Source of the DNA: Anniella stebbinsi
Taxonomy: Eukaryota > Chordata > Lepidosauria > Squamata > Anniellidae
Direction of reading: 5' to 3'
Assembly: GCA_029215795.1 (NCBI GenBank)
Contig: JARDYH010000003.1
Span: forward strand, 266,323,562-266,387,561
DNA length: 64,000 nucleotides
The first letter of the stretch is position 1. The number at the start of each line of letters is the position of its first letter. Shown piece by piece: positions 1 to 9,225 of this stretch. The translations under genes and the position numbers were made by a program. Under the pieces are notes generated by a model. The model made no database searches, was not told the DNA's origin, and worked only from the letters and a program-made list of their open reading frames with translations.

Positions 1-85
1 CCGGGAGTCCCTGTGCATCATTTCGGTGTACAAGGACAACCCGAGGACAATTCCGGAATAAAAGGCTGGTGTAGAAAAGGCCTGT
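1..85. mobile_element. P1-family MITE, right-end fragment cut by window edge
   Basis: The block CCGGGAGTCCCTGTGCATCA followed by GGTGTAGAAAAGGCC matches the right end of other P1 copies at 38455-38537, 51780-51866 and 22310-22384. Only the right end is inside the window. P1 ends are inverted (GGCCCTTTCTACACC against GGTGTAGAAANGGCC), so it is a non-autonomous DNA transposon. The superfamily is not settled. Confidence 0.6.
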
Positions 86-419
86 GTGAGATGACCTTCC
101 CACTTGCTTTGCCCTAAGGCCAAGAAGCAGCAGTAGTCAGAGTAACTTCCAGAAGCTACCTTATTCAGGAAAAACTGGTACCAACAACCAGTGGTGTAGT
201 AGGCCAGGGCCGGAATGCCAGGACTTTCTGATTAGCAGGGACAATGATGTCACCTACCAGTCTGCCACACACATCCCTCAAGTTTCCATGTCCCCTCTGA
301 ACTTATCACTGGGAAAACTGGCTCTTCTTGGACTCGCTGAATTTCCGCATTGCCCCCAACTTGGCTTGCAGTTGCAAGCTGAGCCATGAGTTTCTTCCCG
401 AAATCCAGGAACTTCTTTC
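86..419. other. unassigned sequence
   Basis: I recognise no repeat family, gene or structured RNA here. Short open frames on both strands have no recognisable motif. Confidence 0.4.
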
Positions 420-675
420 CCAGGGGACTGCCTGGGATTTGTGCAAATAGCAATTCACACAAATTTCAGCTGCATAATTTATGCAAATTACAGCCAAGGT
501 TTGCACAATTTGTGCAAATTGCAATTTACACAATTTTAAAATTTCCGCCAACTTGATCAACTCGGTGCAGTTCCAGACAGGCCAGCTTGCAGGAATATGA
601 GCCAAAGTCCGGGGGGCCAAGCTGATGAAATCTCAGCGAGCTTCACCCCCTGGATGGATTCCTCCAACATCCCTA
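420..675 (-). mobile_element. A/T-rich hAT-like element (TAGGGATGT end), minus strand
   Basis: Read on the minus strand the element starts TAGGGATGTTGGAGGAATCC and continues into a run of short A/T-rich motifs of the type AATTTGCACAAATT. The same start and the same internal motifs occur at 15255 and 34120 on the plus strand. Only one terminus is clear; the other end near 420 is fuzzy. No target duplication was found. Confidence 0.5.
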
Positions 676-759
676 ATCTGCAATCCTCACAGTAGCTGGG
701 AGCAAATGGATTTTCCCAGCATCAGTATATTGCTGTGAGCTATCTTCAGCGTAATATCA

Positions 760-962
760 TTGCTCGGGAAGTGCATTCCCCCACCGCTTCTATGAGAATT
801 GCAGCTAAGCTCAGAAGAGACAGGGTAGCCAGGCTGGACTACTGTAAGGCTTTGCCCTTGAAGATGGTCCAGGAACTTCAGCTGGTGCAGAATGTGGCCA
901 CCCCAGTGTTGCTGGGAGCAAGGCAGCCTGATCAGATAATGCCTGCACTGCTCCAGCTGCAC
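760..962 (+). mobile_element. L2-type LINE fragment (reverse transcriptase C-terminal region)
   Basis: Plus-strand translation gives LDYCKALPLKMVQELQLVQNVAT, the decayed form of the segment following the L2/CR1-group reverse transcriptase core (typically LDYCN..GLP...LQ.LQLVQNAAAR). It is a short broken fragment and abuts a second LINE fragment of opposite orientation at about 965. A non-functional remnant. Confidence 0.6.
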
Positions 963-965
963 TAA

Positions 966-1505
966 TACTTGTTATGCTTTATCGGTCTGTAATTGTGTTG
1001 ACAGTTCTGTCTTATGCTGGCATTCGTTGTTTTGAGAAACTTTTGCTGTTTTTATTATCATATTGGGCTTTTTATTATGAATTTTATTATAAACATTTTG
1101 ATGTTGCACGCCACCTTGGGAGGGCAGCAGAGAGGGAGCCAACCTAGCCTCCCTCAGCAGGGAGTTCCAAAGCCTGGGAGCAGCCACCGAGAAGGCCCTG
1201 TCTTGCATCCCCACCAACTGTGCCTCTGATGTTGATGGTACTAGAAAGGGTCCTCCCTCAAAGATCTTAAAACCCAAGCAGGCTCATACGGATGAAAGTG
1301 GTCTTTCAAGCAGCCTGTTCCCAGGCCATCACAATCCTTTCAAATTATGCCTGGAAACAGACTGGAAGGCAGTGAAGCTGATGTAACAAGGGAGTCATGT
1401 GCTCCCTGTAACCAGCCCAAGTCAACAGTCTGGCCACAGCATTCTGTACGAGCCGATGTCTCCAAACAGTTTTCAAAGGCAGCCTCACATTGAATGCATT
1501 GCAAT
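966..1505 (-). mobile_element. L2-type LINE 3' fragment, minus strand
   Basis: The minus strand encodes RHRLVQNAVARLLTWAGYRE then, after a gap, RAFSVAAPRLWNSL and REARLAPSLL. These are hallmark motifs of the C-terminal end of L2-group ORF2. Frames are broken and the middle is missing compared with the copy at 4045-4545. An A/T-rich 3' untranslated tail runs down to about 966. Confidence 0.7.
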
Positions 1506-1527
1506 AGTACAAAAGTCCGGCTCCTGC

Positions 1528-2026
1528 TAGGCTGACCATATGAAAAGGAGGGCAGGACCCCTGCAGCTTTAACTGTTGTAATGAAGAGGGAATTTCACCA
1601 GGTATGAATTGCATACAAATGACGCCGGCTGAAATTGCCTTTTCTCTACAACTGTTAAAGTTACATGAGCCCTGTCCTCCTTCCATATGGTTAGGGTGAC
1701 CAGATAAAATCCAGGTCAGGGCTCATGTAACTTTAACAGTTGTAGAGAAAAGGAAATTTCAGCCGGTGTCATTTGTATGCAATTAGTTCCTGGTGAAATT
1801 CCATCTTCATCACAACTGTTAAAGTTGCAGAGGCCCTGCCTTCTTTTGTATATGGTCACTCTAGTATAGTGCCTGCACCTTTAACTGTTGTGATGAAGAG
1901 GGAATTTCACCAGGAACTAATTGTGTACAAATGACGCCGGCTGAAATTCCCTTTGCTCTACAACTGTTAAAGTTACATGAGCCCTGACCTGGATTTTATC
2001 TGGTCAGCCTACATATGGTCAGCCTA
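1528..2026. mobile_element. Single half-type H MITE (about 171 bp), interrupted by a full H element
   Basis: TAGGCTGACCATATGAAAAG at 1528 pairs with CATATGGTCAGCCTA ending at 2026. The 8 bp GCTCCTGC lies directly before (1520-1527) and directly after (2027-2034), an exact hAT-style target duplication. Removing the inserted 320-bp element and one copy of its own duplication leaves about 171 bp, i.e. one half unit. This copy shows that the half unit moves by itself. Confidence 0.85.
1692..2011. mobile_element. Full 320-bp H MITE nested in a half-type H MITE
   Basis: Starts TAGGGTGACCAGATAAAATC and ends GATTTTATCTGGTCAGCCTA. The 8 bp CATATGGT is present exactly at 1684-1691 and 2012-2019, so the insertion and its target duplication are intact. 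It lies in the terminal repeat of the host element. Internally it is two half units head to head, with an asymmetric centre around TATGGTCACTCTAGTATAGT. Confidence 0.9.
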
Positions 2027-2528
2027 GCTCCTGCTGAAGACAGAAACTGGCAGAACTGGTTTGTTGACTGTGTGATAAACTGTTTCTTTCTGGTACTGGG
2101 AAAATAAACTCCGGGAAACTCTTGGCTGGTGGTGTTATGCTGTCCCTCAGCCAAAGTCAAGCATGTTAACTAATCTGAATAAATCAGATATTATAATATG
2201 TACTGCTGATCTGGCTGTGTGTGTGTTATCTATCTGTCTGTCTGTCTGACTGTCTATCTATCTATCTATCTACAGGGGCTGGCCATCCATATAGGCTAAC
2301 TAGGTGGTCACCTCAGGGGCCACATAAAGTGGGAAGCCAAATTCAAGGGGGAAAATACATTTTTTTTTTAAAAAAAGATCATAGTTTTCTAAGAGTTTTC
2401 TTAGTTCTTTCTATATTGGATGTGGTGGTGATGGCAGTAAAAGCCAAATAGTGTAATAGATGATTTTGGATTTGTAATAATAAAAATTATAAATAAAATT
2501 TAAATGCATTTTTATTTGAAATCAGACT
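2027..2528. other. unassigned sequence with a (CTAT/CTGT)n microsatellite
   Basis: A short CTGT/CTAT tetranucleotide run lies at about 2229-2272. The rest, including A-rich 2358-2380 and A/T-rich 2450-2528, has no family I recognise. Confidence 0.4.
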
Positions 2529-2529
2529 G

Positions 2530-2980
2530 AAATATCGTCAAGCGCTCCAGTTGGATCATCACCTCACAGGGCTAACGGACATCTTGCTTCTGTGGGGAAG
2601 AAGCAGCATGGGAGACAGGGCCAGGCAGAGAGACCATCAGGGCCTGCTCCAGTTGGACTCCATCCCCCCCCCCCACACACACACACAGGACTAATGGACA
2701 TTATGACCCTGTGGGGAAGAAGAAGGAGCTGTTGGTCTGCCCCTCCTTTGGGAGATGAGAATGCGGAGCAGGGCCTTCCCACCAGCCCTGCTGAACAGTC
2801 TCCTTAATTACTTTTTCTTTTCTCCCTCTTCCCTCCCCATCCCCTTTTCCTTGTGTGTCGTGTCTTTTTTAGAATGTGAGCTTGAGGGCAGGGACTGTCT
2901 TCTTAACTGATTGATTGTAAGCTGCTCCGGGAGCCTATTTTGGCTGAGGTGTGCGATAAAAATACTACAATACAGCTGCA
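2530..2980 (+). mobile_element. LINE-like 3' untranslated region (unplaced family)
   Basis: The segment GAGGGCAGGGACTGTCTT followed by TGTAAGCTGCTCCGGGAGCC and GATAAAAATACTACAATA is a typical squamate LINE 3' end. Its terminal part recurs inverted at 12862-12922. Upstream, 2530-2815 holds a diverged internal repetition around the phrases CTAATGGACATTATG and GCTAACGGACATC. No coding motif was seen. Confidence 0.4.
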
Positions 2981-2989
2981 AAAATAATT

Positions 2990-3541
2990 CACCAACTGGC
3001 CATCAAATTCAACCTTATCAAACAACCTACACCATACTATACATACTCACCCAAAACAATCTTGGAAAATGCAGATCATAAAATATACTGGGACAGAACA
3101 ATTCATACCGACAAGACAATACCCTGCAACTGACCAGACATAACGGTCATAGACAAAAAAGAAAAACATGCATACCTCATCGACATAGCAATACCGAATG
3201 TCAAAAATGTTGTTGAAAAGGAAGAAGAAAGAGAGAAATATATACACCACTGGCCATGGAAGTCAAAGTATTATGGCTACAGGAAAAGGTCACAATTATT
3301 CCATTAGTCTCATCAGTCACCGGCATCATGTCAAAAAACTATACAGAAAACCTCCAGAAACTGGGCCTACCAAAATACATCCACACCAACATCCAGAAAG
3401 CAGTCATAATTAGAATATGCTTGATCATCAGAAAATTTCTGAATCAATAAAAGACAGCATGACTTGGCAAAACCCATCATGTCCGTCTAGAAAAACCGCC
3501 ACGAGCGAGAAAGAGATTAATAATAATAATAATAATAATAA
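2990..3541 (+). mobile_element. R4/Dong-like LINE, C-terminal restriction-like endonuclease, broken, ending in (TAA)n
   Basis: From about 3085 one frame reads YWDRTIHTDKTIP, then a stop, then PDITVIDKKEKHAYLIDIAI. This is the PD..D-type restriction-like endonuclease core found at the C-terminus of R2/R4-group LINEs. A frameshift near 3250 moves to a second frame encoding LQEKVTIIPLVSSVTGIM and ending at the stop before 3451. The untranslated tail ends in (TAA)n at 3518-3541, which fits R4/Dong elements. At least one stop and one frameshift make it a dead 5'-truncated copy. Confidence 0.75.
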
Positions 3542-3544
3542 TGG

Positions 3545-3720
3545 ACAAGTCCATTATTATTGGTTTCTCCCACATTCAGGTTATTTTAGTCTCAAATTCT
3601 TTCCATCTTGAACGTGAAGATATTTGCAAATTTTGAAAAATTCTTATAAAAATGAACAGAAACAAAATTCTCACCCATTCCTATTCATGACATACCTGTA
3701 GCAGTACAGGTTCTTGAGAG
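3545..3720. mobile_element. Fragment related to the A/T-rich hAT-like element at 4885-5339
   Basis: The phrase TGGTTTCTCCCACATTC at about 3560 recurs at 4984, and both are followed by TTTTAGTCTCA-like sequence and by runs rich in TTTTGAAAAA. No termini are visible here. Confidence 0.4.
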
Positions 3721-3829
3721 TTGTGTTAGGACCAGAACCTCATCTCCTCCTGTAGGGACAGTCCTGTCATGCAGTAAGTAGGGATATATGAGTGACTCGT
3801 TTTAGCTAATTTCTCAGCTCCAGAAAAAT

Positions 3830-4545
3830 AAGATGATGATATTTATTTATGTCCCACCTTTTCCCCAGGACTGGGACTCAAAGCGGTTCACAAAGTTTAT
3901 ACATGTACAATTAAAACATATAAATATAAGCTTACAAAAGTTAAAAAGGAATTGAACCTACGGTAAAATTAAAACATTTAAAAAATTTAAAAGCAGTAAC
4001 AAATTTTAAAAACAAAACAAAACCATACATCAACATAGGTCCAGAGTATTTCAAAAAGCCTGCTGGAATAAAGTTTTTGCCTGCCTCCGGAAGTGCAGCA
4101 CAGAGGGAGCCAGTCTGGCTTCCTTAGGAAGGGAGTTCCAGAGCCTTGGAGCAGCCACAGAGAAGGCCCTCTCTCGCATACCCACCAGGCATGCCTGGGA
4201 TGTTGGTGGGACTGAGAGAAGGGCCTCCCCAGAAAATCTCAGAGCACAGGCGGGCTCATATGGGAGAATATGGTCTTTCAGATAACCTGGACCCAAGCCG
4301 TATAGGGCTTTATAGGTGATAACCAGCACTTTGAATTGTGCCCGGAAACAAACCAGTAGAGCTGTTTTAACAGGGGAGTTGTGTGCTCCCTGTAGCCAGC
4401 CCAGGTCAACAATCTGGCTGCAGCTCTTTGAACCAGTTGAAGTTTCCAAACACTCTTCAAAGGCAGCCCCACGTAGAACTTATTACAGTAATCCAAATGG
4501 GATGTAACTAAGGCATGTGTCACCATGGCCAGGTCCGACATCTCA
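3830..4545 (-). mobile_element. L2-type LINE, ORF2 C-terminus and 3' end, minus strand
   Basis: Minus-strand frames give LDYCNKFYVGLPLKSVWKLQ, LVQRAAARLLTWAGYREHTT, FKVLVITYKALYGLGPGYL, then RERAFSVAAPRLWNSLPKEA and FRRQAKTLF. This is the most complete L2 C-terminal region in the window; one frame change occurs near 4400. The A/T-rich untranslated region continues to about 3830 and includes the AAAGCGGTTCACAAAG box shared by several LINE tails here. 5'-truncated. Confidence 0.8.
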
Positions 4546-4588
<43 letters not shown>

Positions 4589-4606
4589 GTTATTATTATT
4601 ATTATT
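4546..4606. repeat. (TTA)n microsatellite
   Basis: About 20 TTA units with one interruption (TTG). It lies exactly between two minus-strand LINE ends, so it probably grew from the A-rich tail of the element at 4607-4880. Confidence 0.9.
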
Positions 4607-4880
4607 GCATTTATATACCACCATATTGCAGAAGCTGTCTGGGCAGTTTACAAAAATGAAAACTTTGGACATTAAAAATCAACATACAAAATTTAAAACT
4701 ATAAAAGCATAAATGTGAACTCTTAGCCAGGCCTAAATATAGTTCTGGGGTCAATTAAAAAATCAGCATATGTTGTTAAATGCCTGGGAAAAGAGGAAGG
4801 TCTTGACCTGGCGCTGAAAAGATAACAATGTTGGTGCTAGGCGGGCCTCGTCAGGGAGATCATGCCATAATTGGCAACCG
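4607..4880 (-). mobile_element. LINE 3' end, same family as 10500-11935 and 16594-16850
   Basis: The plus-strand signature GCAGAAGCTGTCTGGGCAGT followed by TGGTGCTAGGCGGGCCTCGT recurs, diverged, at 10555-10800 and 16740-16830. It represents the inverted 3' end of a CR1/L2-group LINE: the minus strand gives a short C-terminal remnant, then untranslated region and an A/T-rich tail. Confidence 0.6.
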
Positions 4881-4884
4881 TTAT

Positions 4885-5339
4885 TCAGCAACACAATCAT
4901 GTAAACCGAGTTTCAAACCCAAATTTTTGAGAGATAAGCAAACGTTCAAAGCCCTGTTTCTAGACAAACGAATCCATCACTTTTGGTTTCTCCCACATTC
5001 CGACTGTTTTAATCTCACGTTTATTCTGGACATTTCTGAGCTTCAGCTTCACAGAAAAATGACCAAGAGAAGTTGCTCAAAAACGTGCTCATTTGAAAAA
5101 TGTACATTAAAAATGCAAAGTTTTGAAAAACTCACACAAACATGTTAATCAATGAAAGTGCACACAATTGATGCATACATCGGGCGGTGGGGGGGGATGT
5201 GAATGAAAATACACATGGATTTTCATGCAAAAAGAAAAAGAAAAGCCCGCAATTAGTTTGGATGCAAATCGGAATGAGCATCAACGTAGAATTTGGATAA
5301 TCTCAACATACTGGAGTGTTGCTGATTTACACATCCCTA
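4885..5339 (-). mobile_element. A/T-rich hAT-like element, TAGGGATGT end on the minus strand
   Basis: The right edge reads ACACATCCCTA at 5329-5339, the inverse of TAGGGATGTGT. The interior is rich in short motifs such as TTTTGAAAA and AAATGTACA, as in the copies at 11938 and 31600. The left boundary is uncertain. Confidence 0.5.
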
Positions 5340-5469
5340 GCAAGCAAGTCAAAGTGACCTGCTTCCGGTGGTGGGACAGGGTTGGGTGGGTGCAGCAAGA
5401 ATTTTTAAAGCTCTGGTTTAGGAAGGGCAATTGGGCTCCACTTCGGAGAGTAAAATGCCTGGGCCAGTA

Positions 5470-5962
5470 CTGATCACGTGCGACAGCTTTCCGATCGGAG
5501 CCTCCTCCCATATGTACCTGCCCAGACCCTAATTTCATCTACAGGGGTCCTTCTCCGTGAGCCCCTGCCAAAGGAAGTGAGGCAGGTGGCCACTAGGAGG
5601 AGGGCTTTCTCTGCTGTGGCACCCCGGCTGTGGAATGAGCTCCCCAGAGAGGTTCGCCTGGCACCTACTTTGTACTCTTTTCGTCGCCAGGTGAAGACCT
5701 TTTTATTCTCCCAGTATTTTAACAGTTAAATTAACTCAATTTTAATCCTTGCTGTTTTAAATTTGTATTTTAATCTGTATTAATTCCTGCTGCTTGGTTT
5801 TATTCTGGTTGTGTTTTTATATTGTATGTTATTTTGTGTTTTTAGGTTGTGGCTTGTTTTATATTTTTAAAATGATTTAATGGTTTTAATTTTTGTGAAC
5901 CGCCCAAAGAGCTTCGGCTATGGGGCAGTATAAAAATGCAATAAATAAATAAATAAATAAAT
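5470..5962 (+). mobile_element. L2-type LINE 3' end, plus strand
   Basis: The frame at 5478-5729 contains RRRAFSAVAPRLWNELPREV followed by RLAPTLYSFRRQVKTFLF, the standard L2-group ORF2 C-terminus, and stops at 5729. The 3' untranslated region ends with AACCGCCCAAAGAGCTTCGG and an (AAAT)n tail at 5938-5962. The C-terminal frame is unbroken, so this is one of the younger LINE copies here. It is 5'-truncated and not a functional gene. Confidence 0.85.
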
Positions 5963-6269
5963 TGCCTTTTATCAGAAAATGCCATTTCTTACAAAGGGAG
6001 TTCCATGGAGCTAGGACAATGATGCTTATTTACTGTTGAGGTCGTCAAGCCATTTATCACCAGAAATTGGTCACACCCACCCTGATTCGATCTTTTTATT
6101 ATTCATTGGATTGTGTCTTGTATTTATTTGTGACACACCTCCTACTGTCTCTTGCTCTGCTTGGCTTTTTAGCATTTGTTTTTTGGTTTGATTTGGTTTG
6201 GTTTGGTTTGGTTTGAAAATGAAACACACATATTTTCCCTTTCTCTTAGTATTCTGGTTGTATATATAG

Positions 6270-6948
6270 TAGGGCTGTGAACAGATTTGGATACGGATCC
6301 CAAATCCGGATCGGAACAGGGTGATCCGGACTTCCTGGATCTGGATCAGAACCGGATCAGGGGAGGTCTGTCTCGTTCTGGACCGGATCGGGTCATTCTG
6401 GATCGATCCAGAGATCTGGGGCCCACTGGCCTTCCAGGTCCCTGGGTGCCTGCTGCGTAGCCGGCACCCAGAGATGCCAGACTGGCAGTGAGTCAATTAG
6501 ACTCACTGCCCTCCCCCCACTCTCCCTACTTACCTGCTGCCTCATTGTCACCACCCGCCACTGCCATCTGCTGGCCACCGCTGCTTTCGCTCTACTGAGA
6601 ACCAGGCCTCGCGGCCTGGTTCTCAGTAGAGCGGAAGGAGCGGCGGCCAGCAGATGGCAGCCAGTGGATGGCAGCCAGTGGACAGTAGCCAGCGGATGGC
6701 AACCAGTGGACAGCAGCCAGCAGCCAGCAGCCAACGGACGGCAGCCAGCGGATGGTGGCGACAAGGAGGAGGCAGCAGGTAAGAAGGGAGAGTGGGGGGA
6801 GGGCGGTGAGTCCTTTTCCCTATAGATTTGCAAGTCTATGGAGAAAAGGAGGGTCTCCAGATCTTAATCCGGAGACCCAGATCCGGATCCAGATCCGGTT
6901 CTGGATCATCCAGATCCAGACCAGATTGGGGGGCTGTTCACAGCCCTA
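6270..6948. mobile_element. 679-bp non-autonomous hAT-type element with GGATC-rich ends
   Basis: Ends are TAGGGCTGTGAACAG and CTGTTCACAGCCCTA, perfectly inverted. ATATATAG lies immediately outside both ends (6262-6269 and 6949-6956), an exact 8-bp target duplication. Each arm has a cluster of CCGGATC/GGATCC motifs (6298-6410 and 6850-6930), possibly binding sites for a transposase supplied elsewhere. The centre holds a palindrome around GCCTCGCGGC (6606-6615) and a short tandem array of GGATGGCAGCCAGT-like units at 6652-6760. No transposase frame. Confidence 0.85.
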
Positions 6949-7204
6949 ATATATAGTCACTTTTGCGACCACTTCATGCATGTGACAAAGTTGGCTCTGA
7001 TCCACAAGCACGTCTCCTACAATCAAAGTATGGGACCATGAAGCACATGGTTGTGCCCGATATGTCTGTCCATACAGCATGCCGGACTTTCCAATGGCTT
7101 TTCAACCACAACCACCTTTCTCCCAGTTTGCTCCCATTTTGACCGACTCTCAGGTGCACAGAGCTCAAGGTGGGAAGGCAGGGAAGGAGACACTGAATAG
7201 CGCG

Positions 7205-7757
7205 AGGTACTGGTTCCCCTCTATTCAGCACTGTTTAGGCCTTGTCTTGAGTATTGCTTCCAGTTCTGGGCACCACACTACAAGAAGGATGCAGACAAGC
7301 TGGAGGGAGTTTAGAGGAGGGCAATGAGGATGATCAGGGGTCTGGAAACAAAGCCCTATGAGGAAAGAATGAAAGAACTGGGCATGTTTAGCCTGGAGAA
7401 GAGAAGACTGAGGGGAGACATGATAGCCCTCTTCAAGTACTTGAAAGTTTGTCATACACAGGAAGGCCAGGATCTCTTCTCGATCAACCCAGAGTGCAGG
7501 ATGTGGAATAATGGGCTCAAGTTACAGGAAGCCAGATTCCGACTGGACATCAGGAAAAACTTCCTGACCATCAGAGCAGCATGACAATGGAACCAATGAC
7601 CTAGGGAGGTCATGGGCTTTCTTACACTAGAGGCCTTCAAGAGGCAGCTGGACATCCATCTGTCAGGGATGCTTTAAGGTGGATTCCTGCACTGAGCAGA
7701 GGGTTGGATTCAATGGCCTTAAAGACCCCTTCCAACTCTACTATTCTATGATTCTAT
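7205..7757 (+). mobile_element. CR1-type LINE 3' end, plus strand
   Basis: Frame 7324-7584 encodes MIRGLETKPYEERMKELGMF followed by SLEKRRLRGDMIALFKYLK and ARFRLDIRKNFLTIRAA, diagnostic of the CR1 ORF2 C-terminus. It then breaks at a stop, with WNQ*P in place of the usual WN.LP. The element ends with CTATTCTATGATTCTATT, the short tandem tail typical of CR1. 5'-truncated. Confidence 0.9.
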
Positions 7758-7794
7758 TACTGCTAAAAAGGGCCCTATTCTTCAGTGTTGTGGG

Positions 7795-7990
7795 AGAACA
7801 TGTTGATGCTTCTCAGCAAGGAGGTGAGCCGTGACCATATATGAACATGTGTATTGCATGCATAAGGTCCCAAGTTCAATCCTGGCACCTCCAGTTCAAA
7901 GGAACAGGGAACAGGTGATGGGGGAAAACCTGCCTGCAACCTTGAAGAACCACTACAAGTCAGAGTAGGCCAGTGGGTGGGGAACCAAAA
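7795..7990 (+). mobile_element. tRNA-derived SINE, diverged
   Basis: The segment TTGCATGCATAAGGTCCCAAGTTCAATCCTGG corresponds to the B-box half of the tRNA-like head seen inverted at 59271-59365 and 41845-41975. The body continues to about 7975 (CAGAGTAGGCCA). A pol III-transcribed retroposon remnant, not a tRNA gene. Confidence 0.6.
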
Positions 7991-8369
7991 TCAGTCTGGG
8001 GGATGGATTCTCACTCGATAGCTCCCATTGGCCAGACAGTGTCACAGGGGCTGGCCCATGATGTCACGGGCTGGAGTCTAGACTCGAGTCTCTAGCTGAA
8101 GCCCCTGATGGAGCATTTCCTGATGGTTCTTTGGCCAGAGAACCAGGTTGGCCCATCCTTTACCTTGCCAGTTGAGTATGCCGTGACCTTCACTCAGCCC
8201 TTCCTGTCCTCACTCTGGGAAAGGGAAGGATTAGTGAAGCCCATTCAGCCAATACTTCAAGAAGTCAGCTGAAACCTGACCTCAGGACTCAGCCAGCTCC
8301 CAGAGCACCATCCAGGCACAGGGCACTCAGTCGCTCTCCCACCTCAGTCACTCAGGGGCCCCACCTGAG
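7991..8369. other. unassigned sequence
   Basis: No recognised repeat, motif or long frame. Includes a small imperfect repeat CTGGAGTCTAGACTCGAGTC at 8071-8090. Confidence 0.4.
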
Positions 8370-8689
8370 TAGAGTGACCATATGAAAAAGAGGACAGTGC
8401 TCCTATATCTTTAACAGTTGCATAGAAAAGTGAATTTCAGCAGATGTCACTTGTATGCATGCAGTACCTGGTAAAATTCCCTCTTCATCACAACAGTTAA
8501 AGCTGCAGGAGCCCTGCCCTCTTTTGTATCTTGTCAAGAAGGCAGGGCTCCTGCAGCTTTAACTGTTGTGATGAAGAGGGGATCTCGCCAGGTGCTGCAT
8601 GCGTACAAATGACACCTGCTGAAATTCCCTTTTCTGTGCAACTGTTCAAGTTATAGGAGCTCTGTCCTCCTTTCCATATGGTCATCCTA
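8370..8689. mobile_element. Full 320-bp H MITE, CATATG subtype
   Basis: Starts TAGAGTGACCATATGAAAAA and ends CCATATGGTCATCCTA. Flanks are CACCTGAG (8362-8369) and CACCTGAA (8690-8697), a 7/8 target duplication. It belongs to the subtype with GACCATATG ends and a CATGCAGTACCTGG loop, distinct from the GACCAGATAAAATCC subtype at 8723. The centre has a shortened inner terminus (TCTTGTCAAGAAGG). Confidence 0.85.
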
Positions 8690-8722
8690 CACCTGAAGGC
8701 CTATGGGCCAGATAAGTAAACT

Positions 8723-9042
8723 TAGGCTGACCAGATAAAATCCAGGTCAGGGCTCATGTAACTTTAACAGTTGTAGAGAAAAGGGAATTTCAGCCAGTGT
8801 CATTTGTATGCAATTAGTTCCTGGTGAAATTCCGTCTTCATCACAACAGTTAAAGTTACAGGCACTATACTAGAGTGACCATATACAAAAGAAGGCAGGG
8901 CCCCTGCAACTTTAACTGTTGTGATGAAGAGGGAATTTCACTAGGAACTAATTGCATACAAATGACACTGGCTGAAATTCCCTTTTCTCTACAACTGTTA
9001 AAGTTACATGAGCCCTGACCTGGATTTTATCTGGTCAGCCTA
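8723..9042. mobile_element. Full 320-bp H MITE, CAGATAAAATCC subtype
   Basis: Starts TAGGCTGACCAGATAAAATC and ends GATTTTATCTGGTCAGCCTA. AGTAAACT precedes it (8715-8722) and recurs as AGTAAACT at 9042-9049 if the final A is shared, consistent with an 8-bp duplication. The centre reads GGCACTATACTAGAGTGACC, i.e. the asymmetric centre in reverse orientation relative to the copy at 1692. It lies only 33 bp from another H copy. Confidence 0.88.
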
Positions 9043-9044
9043 GT

Positions 9045-9115
9045 AAACTGCCCAGAGAGCTTCGGCTATGGGGCGGTATGTAAATGTAAATAACAATAAT
9101 AATAATAATAATAAG
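9045..9115 (+). mobile_element. LINE 3' tail fragment
   Basis: ACTGCCCAGAGAGCTTCGGC followed by an A/T-rich (AAT)n tail is the same 3' terminus as in the L2-type element at 5470-5962. Only the last ~70 bp remain, cut on the left by the H element at 8723. Confidence 0.65.
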
Positions 9116-9149
9116 CTGGACTGGTGGACCAAATTGGCCTGCAGGCTGG

Positions 9150-9225
9150 AGGTTTATATCTCATGAAGTAGACAATACTGAGTTGCATGGATTAAGAGTC
9201 TGACCTGATATAAGACCTGTTCCAA
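9150..9225 (+). mobile_element. SINE tail fragment
   Basis: GTAGACAATACTGAGTTGCATGG followed by GTCTGACCTGATATAAGA matches the 3' tail of a tRNA-derived squamate SINE whose inverted form is seen at 26340-26395 and 58680-58712. Confidence 0.5.

Noticed and set aside
4546..4606. Poly-Leu frame through (TTA)n taken as a signal peptide
   Set aside because: It is the translation of a microsatellite.
6071..6833. 141- and 146-aa minus-strand frames
   Set aside because: They cross the boundary and core of the hAT-type element at 6270-6948 and consist of its repeat units.
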